Positions 23,606-35,300 of a stretch of DNA of 64,000 nt are shown one piece after another (the first letter of the stretch is position 1; each line of letters opens with the position of its first letter). Made by a program: the position numbers and the translations under genes. Source of the stretch: Actinostola sp. cb2023 (lineage: Eukaryota > Cnidaria > Anthozoa > Actiniaria > Actinostolidae); assembly GCA_033675265.1 (NCBI GenBank), contig JAUJYZ010001210.1:387501-451500 (forward strand), in the 5' to 3' direction. The notes under the pieces were generated by a model. The model was not told the DNA's origin. It saw only the letters and a list, made by a program, of their open reading frames with translations, and searched no databases.

Positions 23606-25640
23606 GCTGTCGTACGTCTTTAAACGTATTTGAGGTCACTTGAGGTCACATCTTAAATCTAACAGAAGCAGCTTTTGATTTTTAATCGATAATTCCTTTC
23701 TGATTTCGAGATAAATCGAACAAGATCTTTCAATGTATAGGCAGAGACAGCAGATTGGTCGAGCTTTGTCACATCGTACCGTAGTCTGAATCAACTGGAT
23801 GTTTAAAAGATACGAAGTTCAACTTTCCTCTGCGATAACGAAGAAACCAAAGACGTTATCAGAACCCTCTGACCATGAATATGAACCTCAACTGAACGTT
23901 CCAAGTACATGCTACGGAAGTACGATTCGGAGATTTTTATCTACGCTCACCTACACATATATACATAGTCTCCCTCGTCACGCAACTGTCAGTCATTGTC
24001 ATCTCCCTCCTCACGCAACTGACATTATCCTTTTCATAAGCCCGAGTGTACGCTCATTGAGCGTCTTGTTTAGGCGAAAAACAGCATGATTTTGATACAT
24101 TTTTGCTTTTTATTGCATTGTTAAAATACAAATCAAAAACCTACCAACGGAATATAAAAGACGAATATGTAAGGAATGAATAAGCTGGCAATTCAAGCAC
24201 AAATAAAGAGGTTTGAAGGTGGCATTTTCCGTTTCTTCAAAGTCAATCGAACTGAAATCTCTGAAGAGATATAGGAGAGCGTGACATACGCTGCACACAA
24301 AATCCCTCTGAATTCTTTGGGAATTGTGTCAATCAAAAACCGGATTCTAATGCTCTGTAATTGTACGCGCATTTTGATATAAAATACATGTATATTAAAC
24401 TTAATTAAGCGGTGGCAAAATGAAATCTAAAACTCTTTGTTTGGTAATTGTGAACATCATATTGGTGCTCTGTATCGCGGTCTGTATGTAGAAGCTACAT
24501 AGGCCGGCGAATTCGCAAATAAATTATGGCTCGGATAGGACGTTTTTTGAAGGCAATTTCCAATATTTACACGCACGAGATCAATAAGTTAGTTCGAATT
24601 TGTGATATATTTTCCCGTTGAGGAAACATATGCAGCTTTTCCATCCTCTCTTATATTTTAGCTACCTGATTTACACATTGTCAAAGGAAAAATATGAATT
24701 CAGAAATGATAAACCAGTCACGTACGAATCTGCTTTATTTAGCGGTCATGGTGAACAAATTGCTGGATCAATCGGGCCTCACGTGCATTAGTAAACAAAG
24801 CATTAACAAAAAACGTTGTCCGCGTGATACTGGATCCCAACAGGAGCAAATGTTCAATGATGCAGGACATAAGTTTGATATGCCCAGTAAATAGGTCGCT
24901 AGCTTGGTCCCAGCTTGGTCCATCTGATCTGCCTTCACGCCGTGACTGCATAGTCTAATTGCTCAAAAACGCGTTTAAAACTTATCGATCAGAAAATAAA
25001 ACGAAATATAATGATATCTTATCTACCTACGTTGTGATGAACAAGTTGGTTTTCACTTCTATGCATAAGAAAATATAATTCCAGTGAATCTCAATGTCAA
25101 ATAAAGTTTCAGTCGCAGCTGTGTTTATTGTCGTCACGCAACGCTCTCCAAACACGACTGCGAAGGAAGGAAGCCCAAGCTCTGTAATGCCCGAGTATAC
25201 GCTCATTGAGCGTCTTGTTACTCGGGCACGGGCATTGTTTTACATGTCTATAAAAGCTGAGAGCGAGGGACGGATTTATTTTTTTTTTTTTTTTTTATTT
25301 TTTATTTTTATTTCCATTGTTTTACACACGACCCCACAAGCTTTTCAGCTTTAATCCTAATCGTGTATAAATAAAGTTATTGTATTGTATTGTATTGTAT
25401 TGTATTTGATTTTCCAGTAGATTTTGTTTTGGTAGATCAGGTCGCCAGTCCGTGTCGCTGTGCTACGTCGTGGTTGCTTGTACCGAGTTGCTCAAAAACC
25501 CGTTTGAAAGGTATCATATCGGACAATCAAATGAAACACATTTATAATGGCAAATATAATGATTGAAGGTAATTTTATTCCACGTTTGAAAAATTCAGAA
25601 CGTAAAGGAATCGTAAAAATCGTACTTCAAAACTTCATCA
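23606..25640. other. Repeat-rich stretch, no gene seen
   Basis: It contains ACTCGGGC-family pieces, a (TTGTA)n tail (25,375-25,405) following TGTATAAATAAAGTTATTGT that looks like a retroposon 3' end, and a direct repeat of TTTTATTCCACGTTTGAAAA shared by 21,900 and 25,571. No convincing exon. Confidence 0.5.
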
Positions 25641-25680
25641 AAGCTAATGTACGGAGCCCGCTAAGGGCCATTGCTGCACA

Positions 25681-26062
25681 TTTTTTTGGTCGAGTTTTTG
25701 GTCGAGTTTTTGGTCGAGATTTTGGCCGAGTTTTTTTTTGGTCGAGTTTTTGGCCGAGTTTTTTTTTGGTCGAGTCAGTTTTGGTCGAGTTTTCGGTCGA
25801 GTTTTTGGTCGAGTTTTCGGTCGAGTTTTCGGTCGAGTTTTCGGTCGAGTTTTCGGTCGAGTTTTTTCGAGTTTTCGAGTTTTCGGTCGAGTTTTCGGTC
25901 GAGTTTTCGGTCGAGTTTTCGGTCGAGTTTTCGGTCGAGTTTTCGGTCGAGTTTTCGGTCGAGTTTTCGGTCGAGTTTTCGGTCGAGTTTTCGGTCGAGT
26001 TTTTGGTCGAGATTTTGGTCGAGTTTTTGGTCGAGTTTTCGGTCGAGATTTTGGTCGAGTTT
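25681..26062 (+). repeat. Subterminal minisatellite, left end: about 30 units of GGTCGAGTTTTC
   Basis: 12 bp units (GGTCGAGTTTTC/T, some lengthened with extra T) run from the TIR to just upstream of the transposase. Because the unit is a multiple of three and has no stop, all three forward frames are open and encode four-residue repeats (FSVE, SSFR, RVFG). The matching inverted array lies at the right end. Confidence 0.92.
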
Positions 26063-26119
26063 ATTAGCTTGATATTACTAGGTGGACCTAGATCGCGGGC
26101 TCAGGTTCAAATAACAAAG

Positions 26120-27337
26120 ATGGCGGATCGTGATGGACTAATAGAGCATTACTTTCAATTGGGATACCATCACGCAGAGATCCTTTCCTGCCTTCTCCTG
26201 TTGCACGACTACGTTCTAAGTCTTAGACAATTGAAGAGAATACTTGCTAGTAGAGGGCTTCAAAGACGTCAAAACTCTTCGGATTTGAGAACGATATTAA
26301 TTCATGTAGAGCAAGAACTTCGAGGCAGTGGAAGCAGTATTGGATATCGAGGTATTTGGCAAAGATTGGTGACAGAACATGGCCTAGTAGTTACCAAAGA
26401 GACAGTACGTCATGCTCTAAGGATTTTAGACCCAGATGGTGTAAGCAGACGATCAAGGCATCGACTGCAAAGGCGAGAATATAACGGAAGGGGTCCAAAC
26501 TTCCTATGGCATATTGACGGATACGACAAGTTGAAACCCTATGGGTTTTGTATACATGGATGCATCGATGGCTATAGCAGACGTATTTTGTGGCTCGAAG
26601 TTGGCACCACAAACAATGACCCAGCAATTGTTGCAAAATATTTTATTGACTGCATCAGGGATGTTGGGGGCACTGCACGTATTGTCCGAGGTGATAATGG
26701 CACAGAAAACACCAATGTGGCCGGTATGCAACGTTTTCTTCGAAACAATTCGACTGACACATTTGCAAGAGACAAAAGTTTTATGTATGGCCGCTCAGTT
26801 TCTAATCAAAGAATAGAAGCTTGGTGGTCCCAGTTACGCAGAGGATGTAGTAACTGGTGGATGGTACATTTTAAAGAACTCAAAGATACTGGTTGTTACT
26901 GTGATTGCAATGCAATTCAGGTAGAATGCTTAAAGTTTTGCTATATGGATATTATAAGAAATGAGCTCAACAGGGCTGCACGACTCTGGAACAACCATCG
27001 CATTAGGCCATCAGCCAATAGGGAGTCACCTGCAGGCCGCCCAGATATTCTCTACATGATGCCATCACTATCAGGTACAAGAGACTTTATTGTTGGGGTT
27101 GACGATGACGATCTCAACATATGCGAGCGTCGATTGTGTAGAAGTGACAGTCTTAATTGTACAGCAGAATTTTCTCGCTTGGCAAGTATCATCATGACGG
27201 ATGAAGGCTGGCTGATGCCAAACTCACCCGACGAAGCCAGACATCTATATATGTCTTTAATTAATTGGCCATATCGAACAATTTCAAACATGACACTACA
27301 TGCAAACCTGGTATACTATTATTATACATTAGCATAA
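26120..27337 (+). CDS. DDE transposase/integrase-like protein (IS3EU-like candidate), intact
   Basis: 405 residues from ATG 26120. I chose this start because upstream sequence is minisatellite and because the homologous remnant at 0.8 kb begins at the same place. An N-terminal helical region (1-60) and a winged-helix-like region (60-110) precede an RNase H-fold catalytic core. The core triad is Asp133 (LWHIDGYDKLKPYGF), Asp192 (VRGDNGTEN) and Glu233 (NQRIEAWW), with IDGYSRRILWL between. This is the integrase/rve-type DDE core that inserts DNA. No stop or frameshift, so it may be active or recently so. It lies 470 bp inside the left TIR and converges on the HECT gene. Confidence 0.85.
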   Translation: MADRDGLIEHYFQLGYHHAEILSCLLLLHDYVLSLRQLKRILASRGLQRRQNSSDLRTILIHVEQELRGSGSSIGYRGIWQRLVTEHGLVVTKETVRHALRILDPDGVSRRSRHRLQRREYNGRGPNFLWHIDGYDKLKPYGFCIHGCIDGYSRRILWLEVGTTNNDPAIVAKYFIDCIRDVGGTARIVRGDNGTENTNVAGMQRFLRNNSTDTFARDKSFMYGRSVSNQRIEAWWSQLRRGCSNWWMVHFKELKDTGCYCDCNAIQVECLKFCYMDIIRNELNRAARLWNNHRIRPSANRESPAGRPDILYMMPSLSGTRDFIVGVDDDDLNICERRLCRSDSLNCTAEFSRLASIIMTDEGWLMPNSPDEARHLYMSLINWPYRTISNMTLHANLVYYYYTLA

Positions 27338-27960
27338 TAATTTTAGACTTGAATATAGAGTTTCGCGTGCTGTGATTGGTCGAGCGACCAGTGATTATGA
27401 GACGATAATCACTTCGCCTTCGACGAATAATAAATTATTCTTAATTTTATCATTTGACCAAAACGATATAAATACATGTGGCGCCATGTTTTTAGAAAAC
27501 GTATCTAAAACCTACAATCATGGAATAATTACATTGGGACACGTGTCAGTTACGTGACTTCAAACTCCGCGCGCAGTGCTGTGGGGGATGGACATTGGTT
27601 GGACATCATCTGGAACTTTAAACATGCATGAATAGGTATCTTCCTGATTTATCCTAGGGTTTCTTGTACATAATTTGCAGATAAATTGCAGAGATAAATC
27701 AAAAAAGAGAAAGCATTAAAATGACAAAAGGGCCATTTCCCAATTTAACAGGGGACTGGGTACTAGTTTGTATAGTTACCCTTAACATATAAGCACTTCA
27801 AAATATAAGATTCCATCTTTTTATTGTATTTGGTTGAATATTGAAATGTTTAAAACTAAAAACTATAGCTAGAAATATTGTTCAAATATAAAAAACTCTG
27901 ACAAGTAACATGTTTTTTATTAGAACTATCTTTCATTTAACTATCTTTCATTTAACTATC
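27338..27960. other. 3' flank of transposase gene, no gene seen
   Basis: AT-rich sequence between the transposase stop and the gypsy-like fragment. It presumably holds the transposase 3' UTR. Confidence 0.4.
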
Positions 27961-27969
27961 TTATCTATG

Positions 27970-28143
27970 ACCTCAGGAAAAAAATCATGGGACAAGGCGG
28001 TTGTGACTAGAAGACTGGATGAGAGGTCATATGAAGTTGAGAGAGACGGAGGAACATACAGACACAACAGAGTTGACCTAAAAGACACACCCGAGTCACC
28101 ACAAGAAAAACCCGCTGCGCGAGAAGAACAAGAAACCATTTGA
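27970..28143 (+). pseudogene. Fragment of a Ty3/gypsy integrase C-terminus
   Basis: The peptide WDKAVVTRRLDERSYEVERD, then GGTYRHNRVDL, matches the tail pattern W..a.V....RSY.Ve.dG...RRNR..L common in metazoan gypsy integrases. Nothing upstream continues the enzyme, so this is a short remnant. The stop is at 28141. Confidence 0.5.
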
Positions 28144-28306
28144 CCTTGTACAACTGTACTATTGATGCTGTACTGTCTTTGAGCAACTCAACTATATGAA
28201 TAATGCATATATAATATCATAACTTCAAAACTAGGGCATCCTTTTAACATAGTTTTCTTGATTCGTAAAGCACACATTCTTTTAATCAAGTTTAGCCCTA
28301 ATGAAG

Positions 28307-29395
28307 TCATTGAAACCTGAACACATAGGCCATTGGATTTTCCAAAAGGCTATCCATCATGATCTTAAATAAATTGAATGTTGCATACCCCTTGGAAGGC
28401 ATCTCCAACACTGCCCCACAGGTATGCGCTTTTGGTAGAGGCTCTGTTGAGTTTGTGTTGTAGAAGGTTACTGAAATCTTCTTCACTACAACTGTAGTGC
28501 TACCAGTGCAGTACTTTAGGAAATGTGCACACTTCGTCTGGTCAAGATTCCTTACATATCGTTTCAAGAATGTGTATATCTTCACCTCCTGTGCACTCAA
28601 TGTGGTCTCATCTTCTGAAGTCAGCAAGGATAATACCGTAGAAGGGTTCGGGTTCTGTGCTTGGTACACCTCATTCAGGTTGTTTGCTGAAACGTCTTTC
28701 CACAGCTGCTCGCCATAACTGCTGGACATCATCCCTCGCTTCAGATATTTCATTGTGAACATGGGCATTTCTAGTAGCTCAGATCGTGCCATCTGCTGTA
28801 CAATGTTTCTTATGTTAGATGGATTAGGGGGGATTCTCATTCCATATCTATCTTCTAATTCAATGACAAAATCAATATCATCAACTTCTAGCTTTGGTGA
28901 CGTCAGGATATGTTGAAGTGTATTGGCTTCATATGGTGACAAGTAGTTGATAAAGTCTGTCATCACAAAGTCATCACTAACTGTCTCTTCGCCAATCAAA
29001 ACTGATTGCATGTATGACTGACTTAACATAACTGGGAAAAAGCCAGTCAAAACATACCCATGGCCAATGATTTTTCCAAGAGTGATATATTCTCCTTTGG
29101 AAAGACCACTATGTCGTGGTACAAAAATGGTTTCATTGCCTTCACAAAACTGGGCACATCCTTCCTTCCAGAACGATGAGTAGACTTCTCTGCTTACACC
29201 TCCCAAGTCACTTGCCATTTCACCTTCAAGTTGAAATGTCATGATGTTCTCTACTATCTCCTTGTCATTCTCATACAGGTTCATTAATTCAGAGACAATG
29301 TTCCATCTTTGCAAGTTGACAATTTTGGCTGCACCATCCTCTTCAAGTGATTGAACTATTTCTAGCCTTTGTTGTTCCAGTGTTGGCTTTCTGCC
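28307..29395 (-). CDS. HECT-like exon (last exon)
   Basis: 1,089 bp after the acceptor TTTTTACAG, 362 residues to the stop at 28307-28309. Landmarks: FQLEGEMASDLGGVSREVYS (substrate-facing N-lobe) and, near the C-terminus, KAHTCGAVLEMPSKGY, which carries the Thr-Cys pair of the HECT active site. The usual C-lobe FN after the Cys is replaced by GA. Ligase activity is inferred from the family only. Confidence 0.82.
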   Translation of the reverse strand, partial: GRKPTLEQQRLEIVQSLEEDGAAKIVNLQRWNIVSELMNLYENDKEIVENIMTFQLEGEMASDLGGVSREVYSSFWKEGCAQFCEGNETIFVPRHSGLSKGEYITLGKIIGHGYVLTGFFPVMLSQSYMQSVLIGEETVSDDFVMTDFINYLSPYEANTLQHILTSPKLEVDDIDFVIELEDRYGMRIPPNPSNIRNIVQQMARSELLEMPMFTMKYLKRGMMSSSYGEQLWKDVSANNLNEVYQAQNPNPSTVLSLLTSEDETTLSAQEVKIYTFLKRYVRNLDQTKCAHFLKYCTGSTTVVVKKISVTFYNTNSTEPLPKAHTCGAVLEMPSKGYATFNLFKIMMDSLLENPMAYVFRFQ

Positions 29396-32300
29396 CTGTA
29401 AAAAGTAAAAGAAAAGAATGTGACAGTGAAGATGAACTTACTTCGGGCCCTTCTTTTCCATATTCTTTCAATATGAATTTTTTAATTGATATACCCTTGT
29501 TATTTGGTTATTCTTAAAGCTCCCCTCACTGTCCACTGTGTTTTGATATGTTATACCTGAGATATATGGGTTGAATTTTTTTGTTAACCCTTTACCTAGG
29601 TATATCATTTATAGCGTTTGAGTGGATTTTAGCCCGGCATTTTCTGAAGGTCAACGATCTGTCGGATTTTCAGATTCCATATAAGGAGTTTACAAGAGAA
29701 TTCTTGGTGTTAAATATTAAATGCCGAGGGCTCGGTATATGTATTGTGTTCGAGTTGTCACACGCACTCGAATCTGGTAAGCCAATTGCTTCATAAGCAT
29801 TTTTCAAGCTATTTTCACCACGGAAACCCCAGGGTAGCAAAGGGGGGTTGTGATCACACTTCACGTGCCATTTTTTTCGTAAATTCACGACTCATAAGAA
29901 TCATTTCACGCACTTCTTTCTTGCAAATTCACGGATCAAGGTTTTTTCTATTGTTTATAAAGTGTTTTCACGATTCACGCGCCATTTTTGGCCCAAATCA
30001 CGCGTCACGTGAAAACCCCTTTGCTACCCTGCCAGAAGGGTTCTGGTTCAGGTTCTGGGCATCATTAAGCTTGGCTTGTGGGTCAGAGTCTAACTTCTGA
30101 GAGAAACCAGAGGTGAGAAACGATTTCACAGCGATTGGGTGCCGAGCTTATTATTGGTGTTCTGTTGGTTCTAGAAATGGCGGCTCCAAAGTGAACTTGT
30201 CTTTCAGGCAATTCTGTGCATGGATTCCCGGACCTACTATGGCAATTTTGGCGAGTTATGACCTCTAATGAATGCAATTGGTGTAATATTTTGCCAGTAG
30301 AACGGGATAGCTCGACACTTTATAACATCTATGAAAAGGAATTGGCGGGACGTTCACCCGTCAACAATTTCCATGTTTACCCAGAATTCCTCCATATCAG
30401 GCACTCTTAGGAAGTAAAGGGTTAATATCAATCAATTTTGTTTTCATATACTTTAGTACTATTCTTTATAGATGATTAAATATTTTACATTTAAGACACA
30501 ATATGTTACATACCTGCAGTGGACTTTGACTTAATAACTGGGGTAGATATACTTGTCTAAAATATTGACCTTGCTATCAAACAGAAAAAAAAACAATTAT
30601 CACATTTAGTTCTGTTAGTTCAATTATAAATTAAAAACCAAGTGCAAGGTCTTTCATGGAAATTCAAGACCAAGGGCAGAGCTACTGATCTTAAATTTGA
30701 AGGAAAGACTGAGCAGGTTGTTTAATAGACATATCACGTTCTACTCTTTTGTTTCCAAGATGTTGTGAAATCTTCTCCAGAAAATGAAGAGCAAAACATA
30801 TGAAATACACTAAGGAATAAGCAGCAAGTAGGTTCCACAAGAGTTGAATCGATTGAAGATGTTTTGTGAATTAAAAATGATCAACACTGATTGTTACTCC
30901 TCATCCTTTATGCAGTGATGGCTGATCAGGGTAACAGTCCATCACTTTAATACTGGAAACAAAAGAATATGGTACATTCAGTCTATAAATATCATTGAAA
31001 CTAAGAATACTTACATCATACTGTGAGGATTGTCTGTCCATCTGTATGTCTCTGTTTGCACTGAAATAATGATGATGGTAATGAAAATTAAAAAAATATC
31101 TGAGGCTAGTTTTTAGGATTAAATGAAAAACAAATGGCCTAGGATTTTGAAGATATAAACATTATGTATATCAAAATAGGTGTTTTCAAAATTTCACATA
31201 TATGGCTTTACATAATTTATTTTATATATATTCTCTCAAATGAAAGATCAATTAGGGAACAAACATACAAGCTAAGAAAAAAATTTACTAAGCGGTATTT
31301 TGAATGAGAATTTTAGATCCATTTCGTGATGTTCTATTACTGTTGATTCTCTTTGAACAACCGCTCTCGTAAACGACCGCGACTTATACTTATACTTACT
31401 GTGATACATCATCAACAAGAATTTGATCTGGAGGGGAGCTTCCCACAGGTGGTATTTCATCAAGTGGAAGAGTGTCATCATTTACGTTTGTTGTGGTACC
31501 AAAGCCTTCGAAATCAATTTCACCTTCCTCTAAGCTCGGAGTGTTTTCACACTCTGACATGTTCAAAGTGGACTTTTCTCCATCAACAACAGATTGATCA
31601 GGCCTATATACTTTGCCTCTAAAGTCGGACAGCTCGAAATGCATGGGAAGGAGACTCTGCGTCCCCACCCAATCATAAACTGATAACATTTTGTGATTTC
31701 TATTGAACTGACGCTTGATATTACCCAATGTCACATGCCGCACTTGTATGAGTACGGAATCATCTGTTCCCTCTGGCTCATTTGGAACTCTTAGAATTCT
31801 TGCTTGTCTTAACTTTTCTTGTTGTTCCACCTCTTTAATATTTGACTGCAATTGATCTCTTCTCTCCTTTTCTTTGGCCTGGTCTGCTACTAAACTTGCT
31901 TGGTAGGCCTTGTCCTGTTCTACTTTAAGGGCTCTGGTGGCTTCAAGGTCTATTATTGACTGGTAAAGATACTCGTCGTCTACCTCTCTTCTCTCCTCTT
32001 CTTTGGCCTGGTCTGCAACTAAACTTGCCTGGTAGACCTTGTCCTGTTCCACCCTAGTATGGACTGTGGTGGCTTCAAGGTCTATCATTGGCCGGTAAAG
32101 ATACTCATCATCTTCCTCAGAAAATCTCTCCTCATCTTCCTCATCTTCCTCATACTGATATTGCTTATCTTCTTCCTTATCATCTTTCTTGACCTTTGAT
32201 GCTAAATACAGCCTCACTTTTGGTAGCTTGGTTGAATTAATATACCTTTGCAATGTAAAGGGTAACTTGGAGCCACCAACAGAAACATTGGTCATCATTT

Positions 32301-35300
32301 CCTGCTTGTAATTGGCCAACGAAAATGTCATGCTTTCTTCCTTTCCAAAAGAACTTACACCATCAGGGAAAAAAAATTCCTTGGCTATTTCAATAACTTG
32401 GTCAGCTGTTGCTCCAAGAGAAAGAGTGATCTCTCGTGTACCACCACCCTTGCACTGTCTTACTGCTGAATATCTTTTCTGGTTTTCTTGGTAATGTAGC
32501 TGTAGTAAACTATAAGACGATAGAGTGCCGTTTCAAAGGCTTTATTCTGATAAACCTCAAACTGCATGTTATAAACAAAACATGGCGGCCTGTCGCAAAC
32601 TAAAATGACCGCTGACTAATTGCAGGCACATGAAAACACAGGTAGCCCAATCAATACACGATAATAACAAACGTTCAAATCAGTACATTCTCCCCCTTCT
32701 AAATATTAAGCTTATCAACGGGGCGACGAGCTCGCTGAGAGCGTCGCAGTGTTATGGGGGATTGTTCACTTGGTGCTTGTAAAGATACTTCTTCAGTGAT
32801 GTCACTACATGGTGCTTGTTCTTCACTGTGGGCTTGATCTTCAGTAGATATTGTCAAGTCTGGAATGGGATGTACTTCCATTCTGGGCTGAGGTAGAGTT
32901 TGTGGTTCCTTTGATTGACCTCTAGGAGCAAGGCTCTTGGTAGACACAGTAGTCTCCCTACCATCTGGGTAGCGCACATGTGCATAGTGGGGGTTCGCTT
33001 GAAGCAACTCAGCTTCGTCCACCAAAGGGTCAGTCTTGCTATTCCGGACATTACGCTTGACATAGATCGGACCAGGAGTAGCTAGCCATGTAGGAACAGA
33101 ACTGCCAGCCGAAGACCGACGTGAGAACCCAAGGAAACGTTCGTGAGGTGTCTCGTTTGTTGCGGTGCATAAGAGTGAACGGACTGAGTGCAACACGTCT
33201 GGGAGGACATCCTGCCAATGCTCTATTGGAAGGTTATTGGATTTAAGACTCATTGTAATCGCTTTCCAGATGGTACCATTATACTTCTCAACTTGACCAT
33301 TGCCAGCCGGATTGTAGCTAGTGGTACGGCTCATCGCAACCCCTTTTTCAGTGAGGAAGGCTCGTAACTCATGGCTCATGAAAGACGCCCCTCGGTCTGA
33401 GTGAACGTACGCTGGCATCCCGAAGAGAGAGAAGAGTGTGGTGAGACACTTGATTACTGTCGTTGTGGAAACATCAGGACATGGGAATACAAATGGAAAT
33501 CTGGAGAATTCATCAATTATATTGAGGAAGTATCTGTTCTTGTTAGTTGATGGCAACGGGCCTTTGAAGTCGATGTTGATCCTTTCAAATGGTTGAGTAG
33601 CTTTGATGAGATGAGTTTCCTCGGGATGGTGGAACTTAGGTTTACACTCACAACAAACAGGGCACGAATTCGTCATCTGCCTGACTTCCTCAAGTGAATA
33701 TGGGAGGTTTTTGGCTCGTATGAAATGCCAAAGTCTTGTTATGCCTGGATGGCAGAGTGACTGGTGAAGCTTGTAGAGGGAATCTTGTGTAGCTGCAGCA
33801 CAAGTGGCGCGTGATAGAGTGTCCGGTGGGATATTGTCCTTTCCCGGTCGATATACAATGTCGAAACTGTAACAAGAGAGCTCAATCCTCCAACGCATAA
33901 TCTTGTCATTCTTGATTTTGCCTTTGTGGCGCTGGTCGAACATGTAGGATACAGACTTTTGGTCAGTCGTAAGAGTGAAATGTCTTCCAGTCAGGAAATG
34001 TTTCCAGTGTCTCAATGCCTCGACAATCGCCTGGGCTTCCTTCTCAATTGACGCATGTTTCAGCTCACTCCCTTGCAGAGTCCTTGAGAAGAAGGCAACA
34101 GGTCTTCCCTTTTGGTTGAGAGTAGCTGCCAACGCTACATCTGAGGCATCAGTCTCCACTTCAAATGGTGTATTCTCGTCAATTGCTGTAACAACTGCTT
34201 CCTCTATTATCTTCTTGATCCCTTGAAATGCCTTTACAGCCTCTTGAGGTAAAGGGAATGACTTTGCGCTGGTGATTGGCTTGATGCGGTCAGAGTATGC
34301 CGGGATCCATCGTGAATAGTAAGAGAATAACCCCAGGCATCTATTGAGGGCCTTGGTGTCATGTGGAACAGGAAGCTCACGCAGCGGTCGTAGCCGTTCA
34401 GGATCCGGGCAGATGGTTCCTTCTTCGATGACATATCCCAGGATCGGAAGGCGCCGGGTTGAAAAGATGCTCTTATCATCATTGTATGTTATGTTCTTTT
34501 GTTTAGCGGCTTCAAGAAAACATGTCAGGTTTTTGTCATGGTCTTCTTGGTTTTTACCACAGATGGTGATGTTGTCCAGGTAAGGGAATACCGCTTTAAG
34601 ATCTTCTTCTTGCACAAGTTTCATCATCTCCCTTTGGAAGCACGCCACTCCATTAGTCACACCAAAAGGAAGACGTGTAAACTGGAAGAGGCCATTTCGA
34701 GCTTCGAAAGCGGTATATGGTCTGTCTTCGTCTTTGAGGGACACTTGGTGGTATGCGCTCTTCAGGTCGACGGTGCTGAAGACTCGGTACTGAGCAATGT
34801 CGTTGATAGTGTCATTGATTCTGGGTAATGGGAAGGCATCTAGTAGTGTAAATCGGTTGATAGTCTGGGAGTAGTCTATGGCCAGTCGTTTCTTGTGGTT
34901 TTCGTCTTTAGTCACTACAACTTGAGCTCGCCATGGAGATTGACTCGGCTCTATGATGCCTTCTTTGAGTAGCCTCTCCACTTCTCCATTGATGAAGGCC
35001 AGATCTTCTTGACTGTAACGTCTTGACTTAGTGATGATAGGATGACAATCTGCAGTCAGGTTTGCAAACGGTGCTGGTGGATCCATGTTCAGTGTAGATA
35101 GACCACAGATAGATAAGGATGGTTTTGGACCACCATAATTGAAAGTAACACTTTCGTGCTGCGACTGAAAATTGAGTCCCAGGATAAGGTCTGCACAAAG
35201 TCCTGGTAGTACTGACAGATGAAAACCTTTGTATACCCTTCCTTGATAGGCGAGGTCAACAATGCAGCACCCTGTCACTTTTGTAGAAAATGCTGACGTC

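Noticed and set aside
25547..26119. N-terminal extension of the transposase through the GGTCGAG array
   Set aside because: The upstream ATG lies outside the TIR; the array is open in all forward frames because of its 12 bp period, and the related remnant at 0.8 kb aligns only from the 26,120 start region.
31353..31622. Plus-strand open frame opposite HECT exon 2
   Set aside because: Antisense shadow of a coding exon with better family evidence.
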